Below are positions 6,022 to 14,766 of a stretch of DNA of 64,000 nucleotides, one piece after another. Every line of letters begins with the position of its first letter. Positions within the stretch are counted from its first letter, which is position 1. The stretch is from Parcubacteria bacterium C7867-008 (GTDB lineage: Bacteria > Patescibacteria > Paceibacteria > UBA9973 > UBA2103), in the NCBI GenBank assembly GCA_001189215.1, contig LFCR01000004.1, forward strand, positions 186,001-250,000. The letters are read 5' to 3'. A model generated the notes under the pieces. It was not told the DNA's origin, made no database searches, and saw nothing but the letters and a program-made list of their open reading frames with translations. The translations under genes were made by a program, and so were the position numbers.

Positions 6022-7242
6022 ATGGAAAAGATACTGAACTGGATGAAGTTGGCACCCTGCCTACTCATCCTCGCTCTGACGGTCCTTGTGGCCACAGGCG
6101 CTCAGGCCAAGGACCTCGGTCCCAATGGCCTGACCAACGCCTGCACCATCGGGCTGCGGACGCAACTGAACCTCTCCGAGGAACAGGCGCGACAACTGCC
6201 CGACGGCTTCGCCGGGAAATACCTCGGCTACGACTTCACGCTCGGCAAGACACCACCCACCACGTTGTGGGGGTTCTGCGAGATCCTCGTCAAAGATGGG
6301 AGATTCTCGCAGGCCAACGTCGGACAGACTTCCGAGCCTGCTCCGACTCCGGAACCTGCAGCTGCCCTTGAGGCTGCTGCACCGGCTGCCGACCCGCCTG
6401 CTCCGGCACCTGAGGTGAAAGCCCCAGCTGCTGAAGCGAAGAGTGGTGGGGTGACCGTCGAGCTCGAACGGCGTGATCCGGCTCCCGTCTACGGGAAGCC
6501 AAACATCTTCGACAAGATGTGGTTTGCCACGCGGGACTTCTTCGGGTGGGCACGCAACGTGATCGTCAAGCACGAGGTGGTCAGTTCGCTGATTGCCACT
6601 CTGATCGCGGTTGCGATCGTGATCATGCTGCTCGCTCTTCGGCGACCTACGGCACAGTCCGACAATGACGAGCCCGAACCACAAGAAGACAAAGCTGATG
6701 GGCAATCCGGACCGATTCCGGCGCGCATCAGCGCTCCAGGCAGGTTCGCTGGCTTCAGCTACGATGACCTGGCCAGCTATGGCAAACGGTTCAAGAACGT
6801 CAAGCCGAAGGGCTTGTTCGAATCCTACGAAAGTCACCTGCGCCGTCTTCAAGCTGCCGGCCTCGACGTCTCTCACCTCCTCGACGAGGAAGAAGACGGA
6901 GATGATGATGCCGACGAGCAACCGCAGGACGATCCCGCTCCCACCGCGAGCGACGCTGATCAAGCGCCTCCGGAAGAACCCGGACCCGCAGCACCTGCCA
7001 CCGCGGCAGATGTACCCGACATGGTAGTGCCACCACTTCCGATCGGGCGCCGCTCCAACCTTCCGCTGAGCTCTGAAGATGCAAAAGCGATCAAGGAGCT
7101 GAAGGCTATCCATGCCCAGCTGCAAGGCGAGAGCGACCGAGCCTACACAAACCGTCTTCGGGCGTTGGGTGTCGGCACCGGCCCTCTGGTGGGTACCCAC
7201 GTCGCGGAACAAATTTCCGACGCCAAGACCTACCGTCCATGA
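6022..7242 (+). CDS. Orphan cassette gene: exported, single-pass protein with acidic cytoplasmic tail
   Basis: I start at ATG 6022 (MEKILNWMKLAPCLLI) because AGGTG at 6011-6015 is a proper Shine-Dalgarno; GTG codons at 6013 and 6019 are alternatives. The 406-aa product has a signal peptide ending near ATGAQA, a small folded domain with two cysteines (NACTIG ... WGFCEIL), a Pro/Ala-rich linker, a membrane segment near residue 200 (SSLIATLIAVAIVIMLLAL) and a long acidic tail with D/E runs, then a helical end. I know no homologous family. It is markedly GC-richer than rpmA and rplI on either side, with its own promoter and terminator. A bridge between an outside domain and a cytoplasmic partner is plausible, but only inference. 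Confidence 0.7.
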   Translation: MEKILNWMKLAPCLLILALTVLVATGAQAKDLGPNGLTNACTIGLRTQLNLSEEQARQLPDGFAGKYLGYDFTLGKTPPTTLWGFCEILVKDGRFSQANVGQTSEPAPTPEPAAALEAAAPAADPPAPAPEVKAPAAEAKSGGVTVELERRDPAPVYGKPNIFDKMWFATRDFFGWARNVIVKHEVVSSLIATLIAVAIVIMLLALRRPTAQSDNDEPEPQEDKADGQSGPIPARISAPGRFAGFSYDDLASYGKRFKNVKPKGLFESYESHLRRLQAAGLDVSHLLDEEEDGDDDADEQPQDDPAPTASDADQAPPEEPGPAAPATAADVPDMVVPPLPIGRRSNLPLSSEDAKAIKELKAIHAQLQGESDRAYTNRLRALGVGTGPLVGTHVAEQISDAKTYRP

Positions 7243-7301
7243 GCCCTGGCTCATCACACACCCTATTCTGTAGCTGAATAAGCTGCATTCGCACATACAA
7301 G

Positions 7302-7340
7302 AAGGCGCCGCTCCCCCGTGGGACGGCGCCTTTTCTTATT
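7302..7340. terminator. Terminator between orphan gene 6022 and rplI
   Basis: AGGCGCCG and CGGCGCCT pair around an inner TCCC/GGGA hairpin, followed by TTTTCTTATT. It sits between convergent genes and could serve both. Confidence 0.82.
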
Positions 7341-7352
7341 GTCTTGTGAAGC

Positions 7353-7778
7353 TTATTCGGCCTCTACTGAAATGGTGATGGAACCAAAGTTCTCACCGTA
7401 TGCCACAGGAATCTGGAATGCACCGAGTTCCTTGATTGGCTTCTCAAGCTTGATTGCTTCAAGAGGAAGCTTTGCCTCTTCAGCGATCTCCTTAGCATCA
7501 ACCGCATCGTATAGGTGACCCTGCTCGTTAGCCTTCTTGATGATTGAGATACGAGTCTCAGCAAGTGCTGAAAGGCGCTCCTCAATGAGCTTTGCTTCAA
7601 CAGAACGTTTCTCATCAGACTGCTGCTTCATACCTTCAGCGCGCTTAATAGCCGTAGGGGTAGCAAGTACGGCAAGACCGCGTGGGATAAGCATGTTAAG
7701 ACCGTGTCCATCAGACACGTCTAGTACAGTTCCTGCACGGCCCATATCACGAACATCTTTCAGTAGGACAACTTTCAT
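7353..7778 (-). CDS. rplI: 50S ribosomal protein L9 (bL9)
   Basis: The 141-aa protein shows the bL9 N-domain (MKVVLLKDVRDMGRAGTVLDV, then NMLIPRGLAVLAT), the connecting helix and a C-domain ending in ITISVEAE. It binds 23S rRNA at the L1-stalk base and limits frameshifting. Its presence argues against CPR lineages known to lack bL9, such as Microgenomates. A TAGGAT box on the minus strand (plus 7787-7792) lies 8 nt before the ATG, suggesting a leaderless transcript. Confidence 0.97.
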   Translation of the reverse strand: MKVVLLKDVRDMGRAGTVLDVSDGHGLNMLIPRGLAVLATPTAIKRAEGMKQQSDEKRSVEAKLIEERLSALAETRISIIKKANEQGHLYDAVDAKEIAEEAKLPLEAIKLEKPIKELGAFQIPVAYGENFGSITISVEAE

Positions 7779-7825
7779 ATAGAGCTATCCTAGCCTGTTA
7801 TGCCTCATATCGCAACCAGGTCTTT

Positions 7826-7853
7826 TTGACATTATATATTTATATACTACTAT
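7826..7853 (+). promoter_or_regulatory. Promoter of the broken orphan gene 7899
   Basis: TTGACA (7826-7831) and TACTAT (7848-7853) are 16 bp apart. The spacer holds ATATA-TT-TATAT (7834-7845), though in AT-rich sequence this repeat means less. Confidence 0.5.
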
Positions 7854-7898
7854 TCTTTTGAAGTTCGTAAGTTCAATTCTTTGGGAGAAACCGCAGGG

Positions 7899-8221
7899 AT
7901 GTTCATCGCTACCCTGCTAGCTTCCCCGGTTGACTTGATTATCCTCGTGAATCGAGGGGCGACTGAGCAGAAAGAGCGCGAGCAGAAAACAGCCTTCTTT
8001 GTGGAGCGAGCCTGCAACACGGTCCCGCTCAGCATCTGTCGGGTGAGGCCACCGTCTTCAATCGCAGAAACGGCGCAGAGCAGTACTACCGCGTCGCAAA
8101 TGCACGTTTGTACCGCATGAATACCGATGGCACGATCACAGGAGAACCAGCGACACTTCCAGCAGGATGCTTCAACGGACAACTCTTCTGCTCGAGCGAA
8201 TTCAATCCGTTTGATCTGTGA
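7899..8221 (+). pseudogene. Frameshifted orphan gene
   Basis: A promoter, an AGGG-containing SD region and ATG 7899 open a frame reading MFIATLLASPVDLIILVNRG, hydrophobic like a signal or anchor. It runs to a TGA at 8120 but loses coding character after about 50 residues. The frame one base back continues with protein-like sequence (GEATVFNRRNGAEQYYRVANARLYRM) to TGA 8219-8221, directly before a strong terminator. A -1 shift between about 7960 and 8110 would join them into a ~100-aa protein. It may be a mutation, an assembly error or programmed frameshifting; I see no classical slippery heptamer. Function unknown. Confidence 0.45.
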
Positions 8222-8250
8222 CGAGAGTCGGCATGATAAATACGGAGTGG

Positions 8251-8280
8251 GGGCGGCCTTTTATGGGGCCGCCCTTTCTC
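8251..8280. terminator. Terminator between the broken orphan gene and ctpA
   Basis: GGGCGGCC (8251-8258) pairs with GGCCGCCC (8267-8274), followed by TTTCTC. Confidence 0.82.
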
Positions 8281-8285
8281 GTATC

Positions 8286-9599
8286 TTATGATCCTGTCGT
8301 TAGGAATTGAATCGCGCGATCCATCTGGGGATCTTTCTTAGCAATGAAGTCTTCTTGTGTGCGATCGGCCTTAATATCTGGCTGTACGCCGTCATTGGAA
8401 ATTGAGCGACCGGATGGTGTGAGCCAACGCGCCACAGTAACCTTGAGTGATGCTTTGCCAATCTTAACGAGCTCCTGTACGGAACCCTTTCCGAATGATC
8501 GTGTGCCAATGATAGTAGCCACTTTCTCATCCTGAAGTGCTCCTGCAAGAATTTCTGATGCTGAAGCTGATCCCTGATTCATGAGAACCACGGTCTGAAG
8601 ACCAGCAGGGATCCCACCTGACCCACTACTCTTGTGTACGATGTTCTCCTCATTACCCTTATAGTCTTCAGTAACAATAGCGGTACCGCTTGGAAGGAAG
8701 TGGCTACCAATCGCTACGGCGGCATCAAGATAGCCACCGGGATTGCCACGTAGGTCGATGATGAGCTTCTTTGCTCCCTTAGCACGCATCTCTTCAAGTG
8801 CATCATCAAACAGATCTGCAGAGTTAGCGGTGAATGTATAGAGCGCGATGGTAAAGATACCGGTCTTTGTATCGTACTCAGTATTGATGGTTGGTACGTT
8901 GATAACATCTCGCACCACGGGTATCTCAAGGGTCTTTTCACCACGATAGATCGTGAAGGTTACGGTGGTACCCTTCTTGCCACGAATTTGCTGCACTGCC
9001 TCTTCAACAGAAATGTTCTCCGTTGATTTGCCATTAATACTAAGGATAAGATCTCCCGGTACTAGACCTGCGCGTTCTGCTGGAGACTCCTTGAGTGGTG
9101 CTATGACCGTAAGAATAGCGTCTTTGGTTAGACCGATCTCCGCACCAATACCATCAAAGTTTCCAGCAATGTCTTCCTGAAAGACCTTTGCTTCTTCTGG
9201 CGGAAAGAAAGTGGTGTATGGGTCACCGTATGCAGAAGTGAGACCTTGAATAGCGCTCCATACAATTTCCTGCTTCGTTGGAGGACTACTTGTTGAGTGT
9301 GTTTGTACGAATCGCGTATTGAGTACGTTGTATGCCTTCCAGAAATCAGCGAAATCTAGCGATTCATCAGGTTCTGCACTGAGTCCGTCTCCGATAAGGG
9401 GGATATTCGAGAACACACGAGTGCCACCAGACGCACCCACGGTGAGACCCGCAGCAAAACCTACTCCAAGAATAAGTACAAAGATAAATGCACGCTGCAT
9501 CGTACGCGTGAATTTCTTTTGTGCTACTGGAGCAGCATCGAAGGCAGATTCGTCTTCGGTAAACGGCACTTCATCCATAGCGGCAATGGTAGCATGCAA
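8286..9599 (-). CDS. ctpA: C-terminal processing peptidase, S41 family (CtpA/Prc)
   Basis: The protein (437 aa from ATG 9599; an ATG at 9578, MDEVPFTED, is an equally possible start) has a cytoplasmic N-tail, one membrane segment (AFIFVLILGVGFAAGLTVGA), a PDZ domain containing LVPGDLILSINGKS, and the S41 core. The catalytic serine is in NQGSASASEILAGAL, and the lysine in SFGKGSVQ completes the Ser-Lys dyad. CtpA enzymes trim C-termini of envelope proteins and regulate cell-wall hydrolases. It acts outside the membrane. Upstream lies the divergent corA gene. Confidence 0.93.
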   Translation of the reverse strand: MHATIAAMDEVPFTEDESAFDAAPVAQKKFTRTMQRAFIFVLILGVGFAAGLTVGASGGTRVFSNIPLIGDGLSAEPDESLDFADFWKAYNVLNTRFVQTHSTSSPPTKQEIVWSAIQGLTSAYGDPYTTFFPPEEAKVFQEDIAGNFDGIGAEIGLTKDAILTVIAPLKESPAERAGLVPGDLILSINGKSTENISVEEAVQQIRGKKGTTVTFTIYRGEKTLEIPVVRDVINVPTINTEYDTKTGIFTIALYTFTANSADLFDDALEEMRAKGAKKLIIDLRGNPGGYLDAAVAIGSHFLPSGTAIVTEDYKGNEENIVHKSSGSGGIPAGLQTVVLMNQGSASASEILAGALQDEKVATIIGTRSFGKGSVQELVKIGKASLKVTVARWLTPSGRSISNDGVQPDIKADRTQEDFIAKKDPQMDRAIQFLTTGS

Positions 9600-9647
9600 C
9601 TAACCAAATCGTGTGTGAATTGAGTCCGCACATTTACAGACACGAGC

Positions 9648-9653
9648 TATACT
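9648..9653 (+). promoter_or_regulatory. -10 box TATACT of corA
   Basis: The box ends 6 nt before the corA ATG. No -35 and no SD are seen. Confidence 0.6.
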
Positions 9654-9659
9654 AGAAAC

Positions 9660-10577
9660 ATGCTTACTCGTCACACACGCAACGGCGTCATCTGGGTGGA
9701 TCTGGAATCCCCCACACGTCAGGAGTTGCAGAGCGTGGTCTCAGAGTTTGATATTGATACTCGTATTGAAGAGGAGATCATAACCCCTACCGCATATCCC
9801 CTTATTGTTGCGTCAGAGAAATATGTGTATCTCATCCTCCACTTCCCCACTATGGATCCGCGTGGTGGTGCTAAGAATCAGGAGATCGATTTCATTGTTG
9901 GAAAGGACTTCATGGTTACCGCGCGGTATGAAGTTATTGATTCCATTCATAACCTTCAGAAGGTATTTGAGTCTGAGGAACTCCTTGGTCTTCCTGAGAA
10001 GCATGTAAATGCGGAGAGTCTCCTTGAACGCGTGCTTCGTCACCTGTATGCAGCACTGGGTGAAGAGACAGAACAGGTAGCACGTATGCTTGAACGTATT
10101 GAACAGGACATCTATTCAGGAAAGGAGCGACAGACAGTGCTGAACCTTTCTAAGGTGAGTCGTATTCTCTTGCGTTTCGATACGGCTCTTGCACGCCACG
10201 AAGATGCACTTGCGAGTTTCTTAAGTGAACTCACCGCACCTGCATTCTTTGGTAAAGGATTTAAGGAACACATCAATCATATTGAAGCTGAGCGTATGCA
10301 TGCAGCAGGATTGGTTGGAAACTATCGTGCCGTTACCACAGAACTTCGTCTTACGAACGACTCGCTCCTTTCTACTAAGCAAAACGATATTATTACGCGT
10401 CTCACCATTATGGCGTTTGCAACCTTCCCGCTCACGGTTATTGCCGGTATTTTCGGCATGAACACACCAAATATGCCTCTCGTTGAATCTCCGTACGGTT
10501 TCTGGATGATATTGGGAATCATGGCACTTACGGTACTTGGGTTTGTTTCCTTCTTTAGGTTTAGAAAGTGGCTGTAG
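9660..10577 (+). CDS. corA: CorA-family Mg2+/Co2+ channel
   Basis: The 305-residue protein has the large N-terminal cytosolic alpha/beta domain, the long helix that forms the funnel stalk, and two C-terminal membrane helices. The family signature GMN is present near residue 266 (FGMNTPNMP) at the end of TM1, followed by YGFWMILGIMALTVLGFVSFF as TM2 and a short basic tail. It should form a pentameric Mg2+ channel. The ATG is set by a TATACT box 6 nt upstream. A membrane protease gene follows after 2 nt. Confidence 0.93.
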   Translation: MLTRHTRNGVIWVDLESPTRQELQSVVSEFDIDTRIEEEIITPTAYPLIVASEKYVYLILHFPTMDPRGGAKNQEIDFIVGKDFMVTARYEVIDSIHNLQKVFESEELLGLPEKHVNAESLLERVLRHLYAALGEETEQVARMLERIEQDIYSGKERQTVLNLSKVSRILLRFDTALARHEDALASFLSELTAPAFFGKGFKEHINHIEAERMHAAGLVGNYRAVTTELRLTNDSLLSTKQNDIITRLTIMAFATFPLTVIAGIFGMNTPNMPLVESPYGFWMILGIMALTVLGFVSFFRFRKWL

Positions 10578-10579
10578 GC

Positions 10580-11260
10580 ATGAGTAAGAAAGTAGTGTGG
10601 ATAATTGGTATCGCTATTGCGGTAATAGGTCTTCTTTTTTGCATTGAGCAGTTCTTAGCAGCAAGTTATGTAGTGAAGACAGGTTTGAAAATAATGCTCT
10701 TCTTAGTTTTGCCGCTTATATGGGCACTTAGGTATGAACGTACACAAATAGCAACAATCCTCGGATTGAAAGGATTTACGTACAAAGGTCTTGTTCCGGG
10801 AGTGCTTATCGGTGCCGGTTCATTTCTAATAATTCTCGCCGCATATGCAATACTCGGAACATTTATTGATTTTCCAGCAATCGCACATAACCTCCAGTCT
10901 AAGTTAGGAATAACACCAGCAAACTTCTTGTGGGTTGGGTTATATGTAATTGGTATCAACTCATTACTTGAAGAATTCTTCTTTAGAGGATTCGTCTTTC
11001 TAAACCTGCGAGGTAATACTCCCGTGTGGTTTGCTTATGTATTCTCTGCTGGATCATTCGCGCTCTACCATATGGCGATCATTGCCGGATGGTTTAACCC
11101 AATACTTATGACGTTGGCTCTCACCTCCTTGTTTGTGGTGGGTCTCGTATTCAATATGCTTAATAGGAAGTCTGGTCATTTCCTTAACTCATGGGTCGCA
11201 CACGCTATGGCAGACAGTGCCATTATTCTCGTCGGTTGCAGAGTGTTTAATATTCTCTAA
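10580..11260 (+). CDS. CPBP-family intramembrane metalloprotease
   Basis: From ATG 10580 the product is 226 aa with about seven hydrophobic segments. It has the CAAX-protease/bacteriocin-processing motifs: EEFFFRG (about 131-137), the FALYH histidine (about 164) and a final WVAHAMAD (H about 208), which ligate metal in the membrane. A GTG at 10568 inside corA is an alternative start but would overlap. It follows corA by 2 nt, so the two are probably cotranscribed. Members release peptides or anchors from membrane; the substrate here is unknown. Confidence 0.85.
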   Translation: MSKKVVWIIGIAIAVIGLLFCIEQFLAASYVVKTGLKIMLFLVLPLIWALRYERTQIATILGLKGFTYKGLVPGVLIGAGSFLIILAAYAILGTFIDFPAIAHNLQSKLGITPANFLWVGLYVIGINSLLEEFFFRGFVFLNLRGNTPVWFAYVFSAGSFALYHMAIIAGWFNPILMTLALTSLFVVGLVFNMLNRKSGHFLNSWVAHAMADSAIILVGCRVFNIL

Positions 11261-11270
11261 GAGCGAGAAA

Positions 11271-11299
11271 TTGACATTTTAGCAAATCATGATTATATA
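11271..11299 (+). promoter_or_regulatory. Sigma70 promoter of orphan gene 11368
   Basis: TTGACA (11271-11276), a 17-bp spacer and TATATA (11294-11299). The palindrome AATCATGATT (11285-11294) lies in the spacer and touches the -10. The leader to the ATG is about 60 nt. Confidence 0.75.
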
Positions 11300-11367
11300 G
11301 CATTGCGTCAATGATGGCGCTCTATGACCTGACTTCGTAACCCGAAGCAGAGTGAAAGGACCGCTCT

Positions 11368-11829
11368 ATGAAAATTATGCGTTTGAGTGCCACCGATGGC
11401 TCGCCATGTGGGGTGATCAATCTGGCTTTCGTACTGGACAACGTCGATCTGCAAGACGGTCAATACGTCCTGAGTATGCGAGATGAATACCCTTTGGCCT
11501 ACGTTTCCTACAAAGACGGGACTAAGGCCCATGGTGAAATCTTCGGGAGTTTCTCCCTGCGCGATGCCCGCGCTCGTCTGCGACCCACGGTTCATAAGGA
11601 CGGCAGACACATGGTGGAGATCGGGGTCGAAAGCCCGAATGTTCCTGACTTCCTCGCCCTGTCTGCCAAGATCTATGGTGAGGTTCTTCGGATCCCGATC
11701 AGGACCTTCGAGAAGGACCAGGAATTCCCCGGAAACCTAACCTTCATCGACGGTATCCGGAACGCTCTGGGTCGACTCCGTCGCTACATCGCGGAGCAAC
11801 TCAAACGCATGCGGCTCATCAGAGCCTAA
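11368..11829 (+). CDS. Orphan cassette gene, soluble protein of unknown function (153 aa)
   Basis: Starts MKIMRLSATDGSPCG after an AAAGGA Shine-Dalgarno. It has no signal peptide or membrane helix. The N-terminal two thirds look like a beta-rich domain (VLDNVDLQDGQYVLSM, then DEYPLAYVSYKDG). The C-terminus is a basic helix (RNALGRLRRYIAEQLKRMRLIR) that could touch nucleic acid or membrane. I recognise no family. It is GC-rich with C-ending codons, unlike cysS and the CPBP gene beside it, and stands alone between its promoter and a strong terminator. Confidence 0.7.
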   Translation: MKIMRLSATDGSPCGVINLAFVLDNVDLQDGQYVLSMRDEYPLAYVSYKDGTKAHGEIFGSFSLRDARARLRPTVHKDGRHMVEIGVESPNVPDFLALSAKIYGEVLRIPIRTFEKDQEFPGNLTFIDGIRNALGRLRRYIAEQLKRMRLIRA

Positions 11830-11845
11830 CGCCATCCAACGGAGA

Positions 11846-11880
11846 GCCGCCCGCTCCCCCGCGGGTGGCTTTTCGTTTTT
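11846..11880 (+). terminator. Terminator after orphan gene 11368
   Basis: GCCGCCCGC (11846-11854) pairs with GCGGGTGGC (11861-11869), then TTTTCGTTTTT. Confidence 0.9.
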
Positions 11881-11909
11881 ACCCCTAGCACATATGATAC
11901 GGTGTATCT

Positions 11910-13391
11910 ATGTGGCCATTTCGTTCAGGTAAGGAGCGTTCTCTGCTTGAGACACCCATCTTTTTCACAAACACACTCAGTGGCAAGAAGGAACTCTTCG
12001 CTCCCCTTCGCCCAGGAAACGTAACAATGTATTCCTGTGGACCAACGGTATATAACCGTGCGCACATTGGTAACCTTCGTCCCTACGTATTCTCTGATCT
12101 TATTGCTCGTGTTCTTGAACAGCGGGGCTTTCGAGTACGTCGTGTAATAAACATTACTGATGTGGGTCATTTGGTTTCTGATGCAGACGATGGCGAAGAC
12201 AAGATGGAGAAGAGTGCCCGTGAGACCGGAGAATCTGCAGAAGATATTGCTGCAAAATATACGACTCTCTTTCAGGACGATATTACTGCACTCAATATTG
12301 ATGCACCGAATATTCTGTTTCCACGCGCAACACAGTACATCCCAGAACAGATCGCTATCATCCAAACGCTTGAACAGAAAGGTCTTACCTATCGTATTGC
12401 TGACGGTATCTATTTCGATACGAGTAAGTTCCATGGATACGGGAAGCTCGGTGGTATTCCCGTCTCACATATAAAGGATGGCTCCGCAGCCTCACTTGAA
12501 GATCGTATTGACCTGGCATCTCGCGGACGTATTGCAAAGAATGACCAGAAGCGTAACCCTGCAGACTTTGCACTATGGAAGTCATCACCTGCCGGTATGC
12601 AGCGTAGACAGCAAGAGTGGTCGAGTCCATGGGGCGTTGGGTTCCCAGGTTGGCATATTGAGTGTTCTGCAATGAGCAAGGCACTGCTGGGTGAACAGAT
12701 AGATATTCATACCGGTGGTATGGATCATATACCGATCCATCACAACAATGAGATCGCGCAGTCTGAAGCAGCAAGCGGACGATCATTTGCGCGCTTCTGG
12801 ATGCATAATGCATTTCTCACCATGGAACATGAGAAGGTTTCAAAGTCCTTAGGAAATGTTATCTATCTCTCAGAAATTATTGAGCGCGGATATGACCCTC
12901 TAGCGCTTAGATACCTATTCCTTCAGGCGCATTATCGTAGTCCTGTTTCCTTCACATGGGATTCTCTGACCGCGTCTAACGAAGCATTGATACGTCTTCG
13001 TAAGGGAGTTGCTGAATTAAAAGAAGCAGCAAAGGGTGTGAGCGTACATTCTGATATTCAAGATCGCGTCATTACACTTCTCCGTGATGATCTCGCTACC
13101 CCACAAGCACTTGCCCTTCTCTGGGAGACCGTACGCGATGAAGACCTCCCACCTAAGCAAGCATGGGGAGTGGTTGAGGCTGCAGATGCGGTTCTTGGAC
13201 TTAATCTCATTGAAGGCGGCAATACGCAAATTATTCCCGAGGAAATCAAAGATTTAGCTCAAAAGCGCCTACATGCACGCCTTTCCGGTGATTATGCTGA
13301 AGCAGACCGTATTCGTATCCACATAGAGAACAGTGGATATCTTGTGGATGACACCCCTTCTGGGCCGGTGTTGACGAAGAAGCTCCGGTGA
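11910..13391 (+). CDS. cysS: Cysteinyl-tRNA synthetase
   Basis: The 493-residue class I synthetase charges tRNA-Cys. The zinc- and ATP-site signatures are visible: SCGPTVYNRAHIGN near 43-55 (Zn cysteine and HIGH-type motif), the WHIECSAM stretch, HTGGMDHIPIHHNNE with zinc ligands, and EHEKVSKSLGN as the KMSKS loop. Length and order are typical. TATGAT at 11893-11898 lies 11 nt before the ATG. The dnaB promoter begins at its stop codon. Confidence 0.97.
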   Translation: MWPFRSGKERSLLETPIFFTNTLSGKKELFAPLRPGNVTMYSCGPTVYNRAHIGNLRPYVFSDLIARVLEQRGFRVRRVINITDVGHLVSDADDGEDKMEKSARETGESAEDIAAKYTTLFQDDITALNIDAPNILFPRATQYIPEQIAIIQTLEQKGLTYRIADGIYFDTSKFHGYGKLGGIPVSHIKDGSAASLEDRIDLASRGRIAKNDQKRNPADFALWKSSPAGMQRRQQEWSSPWGVGFPGWHIECSAMSKALLGEQIDIHTGGMDHIPIHHNNEIAQSEAASGRSFARFWMHNAFLTMEHEKVSKSLGNVIYLSEIIERGYDPLALRYLFLQAHYRSPVSFTWDSLTASNEALIRLRKGVAELKEAAKGVSVHSDIQDRVITLLRDDLATPQALALLWETVRDEDLPPKQAWGVVEAADAVLGLNLIEGGNTQIIPEEIKDLAQKRLHARLSGDYAEADRIRIHIENSGYLVDDTPSGPVLTKKLR

Positions 13392-13397
13392 TAGAAT
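13392..13397 (+). promoter_or_regulatory. -10 box TAGAAT of dnaB
   Basis: It begins one base after the cysS stop and ends 6 nt before the dnaB ATG, so dnaB can have its own leaderless transcript although it directly follows cysS. Confidence 0.6.
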
Positions 13398-13403
13398 GAG
13401 GTA

Positions 13404-14765
13404 ATGCCCGACCACCTCGTACGCATCCCGCCCCAAAGCCTCGATGCAGAACGAGGTCTCCTTGGCTCCCTTCTCCTCAAGCCTGACGCAATTCATGATG
13501 TCTCGGACATCGTTAAATATGATTCTTTTTATGCAGAGAAACACCGCATCATCTTTGAAGCGATGCGCGAGCTCTCTGATCGTGGAGATCCGATAGATAT
13601 TCTTTCGCTATCAGAACGACTTGTTGCAAAGAGCGCACTAGAACGTGCTGGTGGACGTGCATACATCGCAGAGCTTGCGAACAATGCACCGGCTCCTGGC
13701 AACTACTCGCACTATGCAGAGCTTGTTTCAAAGAAGCATGTCATGCGTGCTCTTATTGATACCGCACATGAGATCACTGAAGCCGCGTATGACGAGGGCC
13801 AGGAGACAGCACAGGTTCTTGATAACGCAGAGAAAGCTATCTATGCGATTGGTAACTCATCCTCCGCACATAAGTTCGTAGCGATTGCTGATAAGTTGGA
13901 TGCAACCTGGGAACGTATTGAAACACTGTCTAAGAGTGATGGTGCTATACGTGGTACCCCAACTGGATTCCCAGAGCTTGATAATCTTCTCTCGGGTCTT
14001 CATCCGTCAGATCTCATTATTCTTGCAGCACGTCCTTCCGTTGGTAAGACGACACTCGCACTTGATATCGCACGCAACACCGCGATACGTCATGGTACGC
14101 CCGTTGGTATCTTCTCTCTTGAAATGAGCTCTGAGCAACTTATTGATCGTATGCTTTCTGCGGAGTCGTACGTTAATGCATGGAAGATTCGTACCGGTAC
14201 CGTTAAAGCAGAGGAAGACTTTGCACGTATTCGTGACGCTCTCGAAGCACTTTCAAAAGCACCTATCTATATTGATGACAAAGCTGGTAACAACATCCTT
14301 TCTATGCGAGCCGTTGCACGACGTCTGAAACGCGAACGTGGTATTGGTCTCATTGTGGTGGATTACCTTCAGCTCATGGCACCAACCAATACCAGAAACT
14401 CAGATTCTATGGTGCAGCAAGTTACAGAAATCTCTCGTTCCTTGAAGTCTCTCGCACGAGAACTTGAAGTACCGGTGCTTGCCCTCTCACAGCTCTCTCG
14501 TGCTGTGGAACAGCGTGGTGGCAAGCCTCGTCTTTCAGACCTTCGAGATTCCGGTTCTATTGAGCAGGACGCAGACGTTGTTATGTTCATTCATCGTGAA
14601 GACAAGACGAATAAAGACAGCGACCGACCAGGTATCGCTGAGATTCTGGTTGAAAAGCATCGTAATGGTCCAACCGGTATGGTGGAGCTCTTCTTTGATG
14701 ACAAGCGTTCAACCTTCCAATCTATTGATAAGTCTGGATACGGAGAGTTTGCGAACGAATTCTAG
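13404..14765 (+). CDS. dnaB: Replicative DNA helicase DnaB
   Basis: The 453-aa protein has the N-terminal helical domain (RGLLGSLLLKPDAI) and the RecA-like C-domain: Walker A ARPSVGKTT (about 210-218), SLEMSSEQL, the hydrolysis motif GLIVVDYLQLM, and the DNA-binding segment SQLSRAVEQRGGKPRLSDLRDSG. The hexamer unwinds DNA 5'-3' at the fork and contacts primase. No intein or insertion is present. recR follows after a single base. Confidence 0.97.
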   Translation: MPDHLVRIPPQSLDAERGLLGSLLLKPDAIHDVSDIVKYDSFYAEKHRIIFEAMRELSDRGDPIDILSLSERLVAKSALERAGGRAYIAELANNAPAPGNYSHYAELVSKKHVMRALIDTAHEITEAAYDEGQETAQVLDNAEKAIYAIGNSSSAHKFVAIADKLDATWERIETLSKSDGAIRGTPTGFPELDNLLSGLHPSDLIILAARPSVGKTTLALDIARNTAIRHGTPVGIFSLEMSSEQLIDRMLSAESYVNAWKIRTGTVKAEEDFARIRDALEALSKAPIYIDDKAGNNILSMRAVARRLKRERGIGLIVVDYLQLMAPTNTRNSDSMVQQVTEISRSLKSLARELEVPVLALSQLSRAVEQRGGKPRLSDLRDSGSIEQDADVVMFIHREDKTNKDSDRPGIAEILVEKHRNGPTGMVELFFDDKRSTFQSIDKSGYGEFANEF

Positions 14766-14766
14766 T

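Noticed and set aside
6061..7296. Minus-strand 411-codon open frame opposite orphan gene 6022
   Set aside because: It is the GC-rich shadow of the plus-strand gene, which has promoter, SD, signal peptide and terminator.
14464..14766. Long upstream start for recR
   Set aside because: That part is the shadow of dnaB; RecR family length and the ATG 1 nt after dnaB stop fit 14767.
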